Positions 1 through 6,830 of a DNA stretch of 28,518 bases are shown here, piece by piece. Positions within the stretch are counted from its first letter, which is position 1; each line of letters opens with the position of its first letter. The translations under genes and the position numbers were made by a program. The notes beneath the pieces are model-generated. The model worked only from the letters and a program-made list of their open reading frames with translations, ran no database searches and was not told where the DNA came from. The DNA is from a virus. Location of the stretch: positions 1 through 28,518 of the IMG/VR virus record IMGVR_UViG_3300027734_000250. One strand, written 5' to 3'.

Positions 1-30
1 GGGAAGTGCTGAGATTTTGCTGTCTGCCAT
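1..30 (-). CDS. Partial phage tail-type protein (N-terminus only)
   Basis: Only the first 10 codons are inside the window. An ATG at 30 reads leftwards as MADSKISALP and is still open at position 1. Proteins beginning with a SKISALP-type motif are common among phage tail fibre or appendage proteins, so a virion role is likely, but the body of the gene is not visible. It lies 11 nt after the stop of the head-binding protein gene on the same strand, with only a weak GGA element upstream, which fits continuation of the late operon beyond the left edge. Confidence 0.5.
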   Translation of the reverse strand, partial: MADSKISALP

Positions 31-41
31 GATTAATCCAA

Positions 42-539
42 TCAGTTAAACATTACTTCAATAAGTGAAGTGAGAGGTGGTGCTTCTGAAAACGTGAGCG
101 TTGTGCTGCTAACCGTATATGTATTTTTGTTTTGGTACACGCCATTGATGTAAACAAATGTGAAGTTTTCGCCCAATGACGCTGCGCTTAATGTAAATAC
201 CGTCTGCGATCCCGTACCAGTAAAATTGTCTACTTGGTAACTTGCAGCCCCAATGCCAGAAATATTGTCATAAGTGGCAATCAAAACATCGTTGCTGTCT
301 TTTAATAAAAACTTGTATGGCGGTGGGTTTAACCAAATCTCACCCGTAGCCACACGCCCCGCTGAATTTAAAATGATGGGGTTGGTATGGGCTGTAGCGC
401 CGCTAACACTGGTAAAAGTAGTTGCGGGTGTGGTTGTGCCAGCCGCATAGGTGTAGAGCTTGCCGCCAGATAAAGGAATGCCGCTATTGGTAAAAAACTG
501 GGCCGCAGCACCGCCCACAGGGGAAAGAAAGACGGCCAT
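42..539 (-). CDS. Tailspike/tail fibre head-binding-domain protein
   Basis: 165 aa. The first ~95 residues have the pattern of P22-tailspike-like head-binding domains: a start resembling 'FLSPVGGAAAQFFTNSGIPL', then 'GGKLYTYAAGTTTPATT', an 'NPIILNSAGR' segment and 'NPPPYKFLLKDSND'. Such domains plug a receptor-binding appendage into the tail. The rest (about 98-165) is a beta-rich stretch ending in 'LIEVMFN', with no enzyme or long spike domain, so this looks like an adaptor to which a separate fibre, perhaps the next gene, attaches. The start is set by GGAG 8 nt upstream of ATG 539. The family is confident; the adaptor role is inferred. Confidence 0.75.
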   Translation of the reverse strand: MAVFLSPVGGAAAQFFTNSGIPLSGGKLYTYAAGTTTPATTFTSVSGATAHTNPIILNSAGRVATGEIWLNPPPYKFLLKDSNDVLIATYDNISGIGAASYQVDNFTGTGSQTVFTLSAASLGENFTFVYINGVYQNKNTYTVSSTTLTFSEAPPLTSLIEVMFN

Positions 540-544
540 TTAGG

Positions 545-706
545 TCACTCCAAAAGAATCAAGCCGCCGTCCTCTTGCACGAGGTTGTCGGAGGACTCGG
601 TAAGAAGATTGCTCTGCGATTGTTCGCTACCGCGCCCACCAAACAGCGAAATAATACCGCTCAAACCAATGGCAACGCTATTGCGAAGGGCTACGCCGTA
701 GCTCAT
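545..706 (-). CDS. Small hypothetical protein, 53 aa
   Basis: This ORF starts at ATG 706, which overlaps the stop of the 101-aa gene as ATGA, and ends at TGA 545-547 just before the head-binding gene. The product begins MSYGVALRNSVAIGLSGIIS, a glycine/hydrophobic segment, followed by an acidic, glutamine/serine-rich tail ending GGLILLE. The ATGA junction and the exact fit between two structural genes argue that it is translated. I do not recognise the family. Its position suggests a minor tail or virion-assembly protein. Confidence 0.6.
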   Translation of the reverse strand: MSYGVALRNSVAIGLSGIISLFGGRGSEQSQSNLLTESSDNLVQEDGGLILLE

Positions 707-1008
707 TGCTTGTTAATCGGTTTGGCGTACACATTTCCGCCAGTGGACACTTGGATGGCGCTTACACGCCATACGCCGCTGACAGTGATTGGCACTGCAA
801 AGGGAATAGGTGTAAATGCAGGGATTGGGGTGCTGGAAGTGGTTGCCACAGCACCTTCACCTACTTCTACAAAGCAGGGTTGGTCAGACCAAACCATTAC
901 ACCTTGAGGACCAGCGTTCCATGTAGAAGTGTTACCTGCCGAGCCTGTAAAAGCCACAGAAAAGGCAGGGAAGTCAGTTTTGCTAAGCGGTTTTAAGAGT
1001 TCCATCAT
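703..1008 (-). CDS. Small probable virion protein, 101 aa
   Basis: 101 aa, rich in Thr, Ser, Val and Pro, with alternating hydrophobic residues typical of a beta-sandwich and no catalytic motif. It reads 'FPAFSVAFTGSAGNTSTWNA' near residues 13-32 and 'GVWRVSAIQVSTGGNVYAKP' near the C-terminus. Proteins of this kind occur beside portal and tail genes in many podoviruses as minor decoration or tail proteins. The gene lies between the 120-aa gene and the 53-aa gene, which it overlaps by ATGA, so it should be translated from the late transcript. Function is inferred from position only. Confidence 0.6.
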   Translation of the reverse strand: MMELLKPLSKTDFPAFSVAFTGSAGNTSTWNAGPQGVMVWSDQPCFVEVGEGAVATTSSTPIPAFTPIPFAVPITVSGVWRVSAIQVSTGGNVYAKPINKQ

Positions 1009-1014
1009 ATTTCC

Positions 1015-1377
1015 TTATGCCAAGAATTTGAGTTTGTACAGAGTTCTTAGATAAACTTCAACGATATTATCTATCAATTGCTGAAGCGATGAGTCAGATT
1101 TATCACATATATCGTATCGAGCCGCCTCAATTTCCTCAAGCGAGTCTTGCAAAAACTCAATGATGTTGCTTGTCTTTTTGGCCGAGTTCAAGGTAATTGG
1201 GCCAATCAAACCGTACCTGCCTTGATAGGCTTCGGCAAAGTCATCAGCCGCACCAACAATGCGTTCATAAAATATATTGAGCGCCACATGCTTGCTGTAG
1301 CTGCGGGTGTTCAAATGCACCGAATGGGCAACATCTCGAGCCAAAAACAGCAAGCCTAGAAATTCATTTGCTTTCAT
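1015..1377 (-). CDS. Alpha-helical phage protein of unknown function (DUF5856-like)
   Basis: 120 aa, almost wholly helical. Landmarks are 'FLGLLFLARDVAHSVHL' (residues 6-22), 'SYSKHVALNIFYERIVGAAD' (27-46) and 'FAEAYQGRYGLIGP' (48-61). The spacing of His, Glu and Asp in these helices recalls small ferritin-like bundles, and the pattern resembles a phage family I remember as DUF5856; both are recollection, not a search. The start ATG overlaps the portal stop as ATGA (1374-1377), implying coupled translation with portal and probably a structural or assembly role in stoichiometry with it. No metal-binding site can be asserted. Confidence 0.6.
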   Translation of the reverse strand: MKANEFLGLLFLARDVAHSVHLNTRSYSKHVALNIFYERIVGAADDFAEAYQGRYGLIGPITLNSAKKTSNIIEFLQDSLEEIEAARYDICDKSDSSLQQLIDNIVEVYLRTLYKLKFLA

Positions 1378-3572
1378 TGTGGCATTCCCATAGGTTGTTC
1401 AGGTGGCATTTCTTGTGGTGGTGGCATCATCTCCATTGGCATGGATTCCTCACGCATCTCAGGCATCTGGTTCATCATGCTTTGTGACTCCATAGCCGCT
1501 GCAACCACACCCATGGCAATGTCTTGAATCTGTTGCTCACTCATGCCAGCCTGCACCGCCGATATACGCTTGGTTTCAGCTTCGTACATCTTAACTTCTG
1601 CCTCAAAGTCCTTGCGCTGCTGCTCTTGCATCTCAATGGACTTGCCCACATTCTGAATCATCGTGTGCATCTGCTCCATCTCAGCGCCCATAGCTTCCAT
1701 CTGCTGCTGCGCTGCCTGCAACGCTGGATTCTCATCAGCCTCCGACAAGAACTTGGGATCAATGGTCTTGGCAAAGCGTTTGCTCATCTCTTGGGCGCCC
1801 GGCCAGTCCATGTTTTTCACAAACAGGTCACCGGCCACTTGCCACAATTGAGGATTACCTTGCAACAGTTGTGCCATTGCTTCGAGTGCCTCTTGACGTT
1901 TGGTCGCATAGCCAGGGCCGGTGGTCGCTACGACATCGTACTTCCCAACGCCAGGGTTGTAGATTTTCTCAATCACAACGCCGTTTTGGTCCACGATCTT
2001 GTTGACCGGCTCGGGCTGGTCAGGATTAATCTTGACCATCTTAGTCTCACCGTCTTCACCAATGATGCGAGCAATGCGCTGAGTGTCGTAAATCTTAGGA
2101 ATCAAGTCCACTAACTGACGGGCCACATGGCGCACAGCGCGGGTGAGGTTATCCCCATAATGGAAAGTACCTACATCGCCCTCTCGCTGACGCGCAAGAA
2201 TGGCTTTGCCCGAACGCTCATTGGATGTCATTCCCAAACTGGCGTTGTATTGCCCAGTGGTGGACTTGATGTCTTCCGATGCACCTGCCTTGGCTTGCAA
2301 CAAGCCGCTAGAAGCCATTGGCGGCTGCGCCCTTTGGGGCAGTGGCAAAACAACCCCTTGACCGTCTGTCACATCAGGATTTACTTCCAAATACGGCCAA
2401 TTGTTGGTGTTTGCCGTCTTCCACTTGTCCTCATAACCCTCAAACTGCCCACCATAGCCAATAAATGGGGCTTTAGGCGCAAGTGCCAACATCTCAGCCT
2501 CTTGGCTTACCCAATAGTTGTACATGCGCTGTGCATCTTTGGCGTTTCTGACCAAACCAGACACGTACAAACGGCCATCTACCTCAAATTCGTTGCCAAC
2601 AACACGGATCACAGGAATCCACTTGCCTGCCCACTCTTTTTGCTCAAGGATTTCGTACCCGTTGATCTTGCAATACATTACCCGTGGACGCTCAGACTCA
2701 CGCGACTTGATAGGTTTGCCAAACATGTCCTTGAGCATCCTGTCTTCAGGCGTATTTGCAAAGGCCGATTGATTGCCAGGGTACAAATTCAACGTAGTTG
2801 TGTCGTAGTCAATGTAGTAATACCCCGCAATACGCACTGTATCCTCATTCAACCAGTTGCTAATTGACTGATCGCCTACACCAAGTGACTGAAGTGTCGA
2901 AATAGGCGCAGCATCAGGATACTGGCGCTCATATTCGGCTTTTGTCAGGTCTTCGGTAATAAAGCAGTACGTTGCATCCGCACCCGTTGGGTCTTGGATC
3001 AGCGGGTCCATGTAGACGCTAAACGAATTACGCACACGGCCAATCTTAATGTCCTGATCAAATGTATTGTCATCGCAATACTCAGTCATCAAGGTGATGT
3101 ACCCCTCACCATAAGACACCTGATTCTCACAAGCCGTGTCATACGCCACATCCGCATCAGAGATGTATTCAATATGCCGAATCATGCCATTAAAAATCTC
3201 AGCCACCTGCACATCGGCTTTATCATCCACAGGAATGACCTTGGCCCCTGGCCGGTTCTGCCGCATGTCATTCGTCACTTGACGAACGTGCTGCGGCAGT
3301 TTGTTAATTGTGAGTGTTGGGCGTGCATTGATAGTCTGACCCTGCACCGCACCGCGAGTGGCCAATACGTCAGCAGGCCACTGCCAGTGGTTGTCGGGAG
3401 ATCCGGCATAAAAGCGCAGATCGTCAATCTCATCTTCACGGCTCTCAGCCAGTGCAGAGACTGCCATATCCAACCGCGAGCGAGCCGTGGTCAGAATGTC
3501 TGAGTCACTCTTTTTGGGCTTGCCGCCAGCAGCTACATTAGCCGCCGCGATCATTCCGGTTGGATCAGCCAT
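1374..3572 (-). CDS. Portal protein (P22-like)
   Basis: 732 aa, the usual size for P22-type portals. It would form the dodecameric ring at the capsid vertex through which TerL pumps DNA and to which the tail docks. Supporting stretches are 'QVTNDMRQNRPGAKVIPVDD' (about 97-116), 'CENQVSYGEGYITLMTEYCD' and 'MGLTSNERSGKA'-like text here reading 'SLGMTSNERSGKAILARQRE', a hallmark of this family. The last ~110 residues are a Met/Gln/Glu/Pro-rich low-complexity tail ending MGMPQ, comparable to the barrel/tail extension of P22 portals. It lies directly downstream of the small basic genes, whose stop overlaps its ATG as TAATG. Confidence 0.93.
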   Translation of the reverse strand: MADPTGMIAAANVAAGGKPKKSDSDILTTARSRLDMAVSALAESREDEIDDLRFYAGSPDNHWQWPADVLATRGAVQGQTINARPTLTINKLPQHVRQVTNDMRQNRPGAKVIPVDDKADVQVAEIFNGMIRHIEYISDADVAYDTACENQVSYGEGYITLMTEYCDDNTFDQDIKIGRVRNSFSVYMDPLIQDPTGADATYCFITEDLTKAEYERQYPDAAPISTLQSLGVGDQSISNWLNEDTVRIAGYYYIDYDTTTLNLYPGNQSAFANTPEDRMLKDMFGKPIKSRESERPRVMYCKINGYEILEQKEWAGKWIPVIRVVGNEFEVDGRLYVSGLVRNAKDAQRMYNYWVSQEAEMLALAPKAPFIGYGGQFEGYEDKWKTANTNNWPYLEVNPDVTDGQGVVLPLPQRAQPPMASSGLLQAKAGASEDIKSTTGQYNASLGMTSNERSGKAILARQREGDVGTFHYGDNLTRAVRHVARQLVDLIPKIYDTQRIARIIGEDGETKMVKINPDQPEPVNKIVDQNGVVIEKIYNPGVGKYDVVATTGPGYATKRQEALEAMAQLLQGNPQLWQVAGDLFVKNMDWPGAQEMSKRFAKTIDPKFLSEADENPALQAAQQQMEAMGAEMEQMHTMIQNVGKSIEMQEQQRKDFEAEVKMYEAETKRISAVQAGMSEQQIQDIAMGVVAAAMESQSMMNQMPEMREESMPMEMMPPPQEMPPEQPMGMPQ

Positions 3573-3709
3573 TATTTCTTCTTCTTTTCTGCTTCACGTT
3601 TGACTGAATACGCGATGGCCACGGCCTGCTTGACGGGCTTGCCAGCTTTAACTTCAGCTTTTACGTTCTTGCGAAAGGCTTCGGGTGATTTTGATTTAAC
3701 CAGTGGCAT
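3572..3709 (-). CDS. Small basic phage protein, 45 aa
   Basis: An ORF from ATG 3709 to TAA 3572-3574 encodes 45 aa starting [19 protein letters not shown] and ending in a run of four lysines. The pattern '[19 protein letters not shown]' followed by '[14 protein letters not shown]' is one I recognise from short lysine-rich proteins encoded beside portal genes in many tailed phages; no function is established that I know of. Both junctions are one-base overlaps (TAATG), with portal downstream and the 52-aa gene upstream, so translation by re-initiation is likely. A DNA- or capsid-interior-binding role is only a guess from charge. Confidence 0.7.
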   Translation of the reverse strand: MPLVKSKSPEAFRKNVKAEVKAGKPVKQAVAIAYSVKREAEKKKK

Positions 3710-3867
3710 TACTTCGCCTTCTTAGCCGTCTTAGCCGAATCTTTAAAGTCCTTGGCCGTAGGCGCTGCCTTGCTGCCCACCTTATTCATCTTCTCGCCAG
3801 AGCCAGCCTTGATACGCTCTTGTTTGGCATTAATGTTGGCATACAAGCCAGGTTTAGTAGATTTCAT
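3709..3867 (-). CDS. Small basic phage protein, 52 aa
   Basis: An ORF from ATG 3867 to TAA 3709-3711 encodes 52 aa beginning [19 protein letters not shown] and ending KTAKKAK. The '[21 protein letters not shown]' type of start followed by '[18 protein letters not shown]' recurs in short lysine/alanine-rich proteins near terminase and portal genes of tailed phages. Its stop overlaps the next ATG by one base, and its ATG follows the 90-aa gene's stop by 3 nt. Function is unknown; it could be a minor capsid-interior protein. Confidence 0.7.
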   Translation of the reverse strand: MKSTKPGLYANINAKQERIKAGSGEKMNKVGSKAAPTAKDFKDSAKTAKKAK

Positions 3868-3870
3868 GAT

Positions 3871-4143
3871 TTAGCACTTCCATCGTTTAAGCGCAGCTTT
3901 AGCACGTTCGCCATCTTTGGCATTTGCCGCTACTGCACCCATTCTTGCACAAAATGAATCCTTGCGCCCCTGATCTGCCTTGGTCTTAGGATTAGGCGCT
4001 GGCGCTTTCAAATTCGACCCCGTGGCCGCATTGTACTTCTCGCGCCCCTTGGCCGTCAAACCCGCACCCTTGGACACCGGCAACTTCTCGCCGCGCCCGA
4101 CTGATAAAGATACTGACTTTGCAGTTTGACTCTTCGTTGCCAT
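3871..4143 (-). CDS. Small basic phage protein, DUF6321-like, 90 aa
   Basis: 90 aa, strongly basic. Residues 26-46 contain 'KGAGLTAKGREKYNAATGSN' and the C-terminal half contains 'GRKDSFCARMGAVAANAKDG' followed by 'KAALKRWKC'. This layout of a GLTAKGREKYN block followed by a SFCARM block matches phage proteins I know as DUF6321, found beside terminase genes. No biochemical role is established. The ATG follows the terL stop after a single nucleotide (TAACATG), so it is co-transcribed and probably translationally coupled with terL. Confidence 0.7.
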   Translation of the reverse strand: MATKSQTAKSVSLSVGRGEKLPVSKGAGLTAKGREKYNAATGSNLKAPAPNPKTKADQGRKDSFCARMGAVAANAKDGERAKAALKRWKC

Positions 4144-4144
4144 G

Positions 4145-5731
4145 TTAACTTCCCATCCAACTGGTTGTTACAGAACCACGGTCGTATGTCCGTAGTGTAC
4201 GGGTTTTCTCACTGTACTCCCTGTGCGCCACAGGAAATGCAAACGTCACACATATCGCATCCGCAGCATCAGGTGACGCCAACCCCCGTGCTTTCATGTC
4301 CTTCTTAGACTCCAAAAATATAGTCCCCTTGGAGTCAGGCTTGATCATAGGCGAAATCAAATCCGTTTTCAAGAACCTGTCCTTTGGAATGCTCGCCGTC
4401 CTCAACCAATCCTTCATCTTCCCCCACATCTCAGCCCTCTTGTTCCCATACATAATAGGACTCGCACTCTTGTTCCCAAAGTTGACGCCCTTAATCTTAT
4501 ACCTTTGCTCCTTCAGCCGATCCACAATACCCGCACCCAACCCGCCCTCATCAATCACCACCAACGCAGGCTTCCACTCCTCAATCGCCTCAATAATATG
4601 CCCCACCACCGTCATCGTATCATCCCCCCGATGCCGCATAATCTTCACAATGTCCCTCCCTTGACGGATTGCAATCACCGTAGCGTCCGCACCAAACCGC
4701 GCAGGGTCCACACCAATAATAATTGGCGCAGTCTCATCCTTGTACTTATCCCTCCCCATCGCCTCGTCCACAATGTCAGCCGGTATAAACTGATCATCCC
4801 CCTCTGACGGAAACATCCCATACACCTCCACATGCGCCTGACTACTCTCAGAACCATACTCCTGAATAATCCTTTCATACACCGCCTTGTCCGTTCCCTC
4901 CACCGTCCTAGCATCCACCACCCTAGTCGCCCAAAAATCCCTCTTACTGTTAAAACACTCGTAAAAATACCCCGTGTTGCGCCTCGGGTTACTGAACGCC
5001 AGCCAAAACCTATTCGGCGTGTTCTCCGTAAAAAATCCACCAGTAACAGACCATATCGGGTCCGCAATACCACTGGCCTCATCAAAGATTACCAACACAC
5101 CATCATAGTTATGCACCCCCGCATAAGCATCCGGATTCTCTTCACTCCACAACCTACCCTCCACTCCCCAATACCTCGTCCCCTTCTTTAAATCCCCCTC
5201 CACCAATTCAGTCAACCATTTAGCAGGCGCTAGTCTCGTTGCACTCACCTCAAACCAATGCGAATTGAGTGACATAGCCAACCACTTGGTTATCTCAGCC
5301 CAAGTAATACTCCTCAATTGATTCTCAGAGTTAGCCGAGATAATAGTAGTCGAGCCAATCCTTGTAGTTAACATCCATATAGTTAACCATGAAACTAATG
5401 CCGACTTACCAATACCACGACCACTAGATATTGCCTCTTGCAATACCTTGTACATTATTTCTTGGTTAGAAGTTGGGTTAGAAACTGGGTTAGAAGTTGG
5501 GTTAGATTTATTATTAGCTAACTCATTGTTGGTTTTAATATGATCAGTAATATCTTGCAATATCTCCCTTTGCCATTTTCTTGGACCAGAGAAATGCTCC
5601 AACGGCGTACCCTTAACACCCCATGGAAATACATACCTTACAAACGCCAGTGGATTATCCTTTAACGTTGGACTCCAAAGCCTTGCCATTAATTCCTGCT
5701 CATCTTCTGGTTTGTATATTGTTGTTTGCAT
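4145..5731 (-). CDS. terL: Terminase large subunit (packaging ATPase/nuclease)
   Basis: 528 aa. The N-terminal ATPase has Walker A SGRGIGKS at 103-110 and Walker B VLVIFDEAS at 212-220. The C-terminal RNase-H-like nuclease has acidic residues D342 (GVDPARFG), D394 (VVIDEGG) and D488 (SPDAADA). It powers DNA into the prohead through the portal and cuts the concatemer. An unusual low-complexity insert at about 75-90, built from SNPT/SNPV units, is encoded by a 12-bp tandem repeat just before Walker A. No Shine-Dalgarno is visible: the 15 nt before ATG 5731 are nearly pure A/T. The start is kept because the N-terminal 'ELMARLWSPTLKDNPLAFVR' fits the family. Confidence 0.95.
   Translation of the reverse strand: MQTTIYKPEDEQELMARLWSPTLKDNPLAFVRYVFPWGVKGTPLEHFSGPRKWQREILQDITDHIKTNNELANNKSNPTSNPVSNPTSNQEIMYKVLQEAISSGRGIGKSALVSWLTIWMLTTRIGSTTIISANSENQLRSITWAEITKWLAMSLNSHWFEVSATRLAPAKWLTELVEGDLKKGTRYWGVEGRLWSEENPDAYAGVHNYDGVLVIFDEASGIADPIWSVTGGFFTENTPNRFWLAFSNPRRNTGYFYECFNSKRDFWATRVVDARTVEGTDKAVYERIIQEYGSESSQAHVEVYGMFPSEGDDQFIPADIVDEAMGRDKYKDETAPIIIGVDPARFGADATVIAIRQGRDIVKIMRHRGDDTMTVVGHIIEAIEEWKPALVVIDEGGLGAGIVDRLKEQRYKIKGVNFGNKSASPIMYGNKRAEMWGKMKDWLRTASIPKDRFLKTDLISPMIKPDSKGTIFLESKKDMKARGLASPDAADAICVTFAFPVAHREYSEKTRTLRTYDRGSVTTSWMGS
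5459..5506 (-). repeat. 12-bp in-frame tandem repeat inside terL
   Basis: Four 12-bp units lie end to end at 5459-5470, 5471-5482, 5483-5494 and 5495-5506. Read on the coding strand, the unit is TCTAACCCAACT with small changes (CCCAGTT in one copy, CCAAGAA in the last). Each unit encodes Ser-Asn-Pro-Thr/Val, so copy number can change without a frameshift. It lies in the linker between the N-terminal segment and Walker A of TerL. Confidence 0.85.
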
Positions 5732-5801
5732 ATTAATATATTTTAAAAAAAAATAAATTGTTTACGGGGTATCCGTCACCGTGGCCCATCAGCCCTTGGC
5801 C
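5732..5801 (-). other. A/T-rich spacer between terS and terL
   Basis: Seventy bases separate the terS stop from the terL start, the longest gap in this otherwise abutting gene set. On the coding strand it holds a short CGG-rich potential stem, then AAACAATTTA, a T9 run (plus-strand A9 at 5745-5753) and an A/T-only leader up to the terL ATG. No clear Shine-Dalgarno is present. It could act as a weak terminator or an unstructured leader that sets terL expression relative to terS; neither is proven. Confidence 0.4.
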
Positions 5802-6254
5802 CTACCCCCCCCCTGCGTTTTCTGCATGTGCAATGCGCGGCACAGCGTCAGTGACATCTAGCAAGCGCGACTGCGCTGCAGCTAGGGCTCCCGTTATGCT
5901 TATGCGGTTGTCGGTCACGCTAACGTCGAGCCTGTCGCCATAGACTTTTGGGGCCAGTTTTGACGCGCGCCACCGCATACTATCTAGCACCACGCGCGCC
6001 GCGTGGCTATCCATAGTGCCAGCGCTTACAGCCTCTTCCACTTCTTCCATCCGATCAAACAGGGTATCGGCCTGGGCGACTCGCGCGCGCGTGTACTTGA
6101 TAGCGAAGTCAGCGTCGGAAGCAACCCACCGCAATACTGTAGTGAAATGAGGCATTCCCTCGTCTTTGCAAACTTGACGCAAAGAGCGCCCGGTCTGTAT
6201 CTCAGCAACAAGCCGTTCCTGAATTTCCGTCACTTCTTCTATTGCATATGCCAT
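5802..6254 (-). CDS. terS: Terminase small subunit (Sf6 gp1-like)
   Basis: 150 aa. An N-terminal helix-turn-helix, 'GRSLRQVCKDEGMPHFTTVL' (residues 22-41) followed by 'RWVASDADFAIKYTRARVAQ', matches the small-terminase family typified by phage Sf6 gp1, which recognises the packaging site and regulates TerL. A central helical oligomerisation region follows (about 62-105). The C-terminal 'KVYGDRLDVSVTDNRISI' is also typical. AGGAG lies 9 nt before ATG 6254. The last three codons are GGG in a G9 homopolymer before TAG, so the exact C-terminus depends on that run length. It is the first gene of the left part of the late operon. Confidence 0.85.
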   Translation of the reverse strand: MAYAIEEVTEIQERLVAEIQTGRSLRQVCKDEGMPHFTTVLRWVASDADFAIKYTRARVAQADTLFDRMEEVEEAVSAGTMDSHAARVVLDSMRWRASKLAPKVYGDRLDVSVTDNRISITGALAAAQSRLLDVTDAVPRIAHAENAGGG

Positions 6255-6313
6255 TTGTGTTTTCTCCTGGTTGCCTTAAATTTTGCCACAATCCCTAGTT
6301 CAACTCAAACCAT

Positions 6314-6330
6314 AGGGTAATCCCTAACAC
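6314..6330 (+). promoter_or_regulatory. AGGGTAA repeat, copy 1 (candidate operator)
   Basis: The 17-mer AGGGTAATCCCTAACAC is partly palindromic (AGGG-taat-CCCT). It matches the copy at 6480-6496 at most positions (AGGGTAAACCCTAACAT). It sits about 60 bp upstream of the terS start, where a repressor or activator could act on a terS promoter. No binding protein can be identified. Confidence 0.4.
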
Positions 6331-6363
6331 TCTAAATTATGCTCTGCGAACCCGCACAATGCT

Positions 6364-6470
6364 TGCGTATTTGCGTATCTCTTAAGAGAGATACGCAGGA
6401 TACGCAGAAAAAGCACTGTTTTGTCACGGTTTGCGTTTTCTGCATACGCAACAAATACGCAAAATACGCA
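6364..6470. repeat. ATACGCA iteron-like repeat cluster
   Basis: The heptamer ATACGCA occurs five times on the plus strand (6391, 6400, 6444, 6455, 6464) and twice on the minus strand (TGCGTAT at 6364 and 6372) within 107 bp. Spacings of 8, 9, 11 and 9 bp place neighbouring copies roughly one helical turn apart, as for cooperative protein binding. Plausible roles are operator array, replication origin iterons or packaging site next to terS. The sequence alone does not decide between them. Confidence 0.7.
6372..6397. repeat. 11-bp inverted repeat within the ATACGCA cluster
   Basis: TGCGTATCTCT (6372-6382) and AGAGATACGCA (6387-6397) are perfect reverse complements separated by TAAG. No T-run follows on either strand, so it is a poor terminator and better explained as a dimeric protein-binding site. 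The outer arms are themselves copies of the ATACGCA heptamer. Confidence 0.75.
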
Positions 6471-6479
6471 GAAATCCTA

Positions 6480-6530
6480 AGGGTAAACCCTAACATCAAA
6501 AAGATGGTCAATCCAAGGGTAAACACCTAG
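6480..6530 (+). repeat. AGGGTAA repeats, copies 2 and 3 (candidate operators)
   Basis: AGGGTAAACCCTAACAT at 6480-6496 contains a perfect 5-bp inverted repeat (AGGGT-aa-ACCCT). AGGGTAAACACCTAG at 6516-6530 is a degenerate third copy. Both lie just upstream of the plus-strand promoter, about 40-95 bp before its -10, a usual place for an operator or activator site. No cognate regulator is recognised in the window. Confidence 0.4.
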
Positions 6531-6568
6531 GAAAACATGCAAATAAACTATTTTGCTGTAACTGAATC

Positions 6569-6577
6569 TGTTACACT
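6569..6577 (+). promoter_or_regulatory. Extended -10 promoter for early plus-strand operon
   Basis: TGTTACACT carries the TGn extension followed by TACACT, a sigma70-type -10 hexamer. No good -35 is found at 16-18 bp, as expected for extended -10 promoters. Transcription would start near 6584, giving a leader of about 45 nt before ATG 6629. The T/A-rich stretch at 6540-6556 could serve as an upstream contact region. Confidence 0.45.
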
Positions 6578-6628
6578 GATGGTCAAGTCAATGCAATAGT
6601 GCAATGGCTAACATCAGGAGAAAACATC

Positions 6629-6820
6629 ATGACTAAATCAGAAACACGTGAAATCAGCAAGGCTATTAGCTACACCGCTGCTGGTCTTGGCCCCGATTAT
6701 TTGGCTCGCGCATTGTCCGCACTGTATCGCGCAGCCCGCAGCGCAAAGAGTCAAAATGAAATTCTGACCATTGCATTGTCTTATGGTGTTGTGTCCAACA
6801 ACGAATTTATCATTCGCTGA
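6629..6820 (+). CDS. Small early protein of unknown function, 63 aa
   Basis: 63 aa beginning MTKSETREISKAISYTAAGL, mostly helical and mildly basic, with 'LARALSALYRAARSAKS' in the middle. I do not recognise a family. The start was placed at ATG 6629 because AGGAG lies 8 nt upstream; an in-frame ATG at 6599 has no such site. It is the first gene after the control region, so it should be expressed first in infection, like small host-takeover proteins. It is followed 10 nt later by a strong hairpin, which may separate its expression from the next gene. Confidence 0.65.
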   Translation: MTKSETREISKAISYTAAGLGPDYLARALSALYRAARSAKSQNEILTIALSYGVVSNNEFIIR

Positions 6821-6830
6821 CACTCTCACT

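Larger units (their letters stand above)
6255..6628. promoter_or_regulatory. Divergent control region between terS and early plus-strand operon
   Basis: No convincing gene lies in these 374 bases; the two ~63-codon ORFs that cross the repeats are opposite-strand mirror images of the palindromic DNA and lack ribosome-binding sites. The region contains three AGGGTAA-type repeats (6314, 6480, 6516), seven ATACGCA/TGCGTAT copies (6364-6470), an 11-bp inverted repeat (6372-6397) and an extended -10 promoter for the plus strand (6569-6577). A promoter for terS should also be here; candidates such as TTGAGT/CAAAAT on the minus strand are weak. Confidence 0.6.

Noticed and set aside
1524-3503. Several plus-strand ORFs of 60-246 codons across the portal gene
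   Set aside because: Antisense shadows with no family features; the portal frame covers the whole stretch.
4505-5191. Long plus-strand ORFs (about 100-120 codons) and a second minus-strand frame of 136 codons within terL
   Set aside because: They are arginine/proline/histidine-rich mirror readings of the terL coding strand, lack ribosome-binding sites, and terL itself has all catalytic motifs.
5802-5813. Programmed frameshift at the G9 run of terS
   Set aside because: No downstream extension of useful length follows in either alternative frame (about 10 codons or fewer).
6372-6397. Inverted repeat considered as an intrinsic terminator
   Set aside because: No T-run on either strand; the arms are copies of the ATACGCA heptamer, so a protein-binding site is more likely.
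6332-6530. Two opposite-strand ORFs of about 63 codons across the repeat cluster
   Set aside because: They are near mirror images produced by palindromic repeats, with no ribosome-binding site and no protein-like features.
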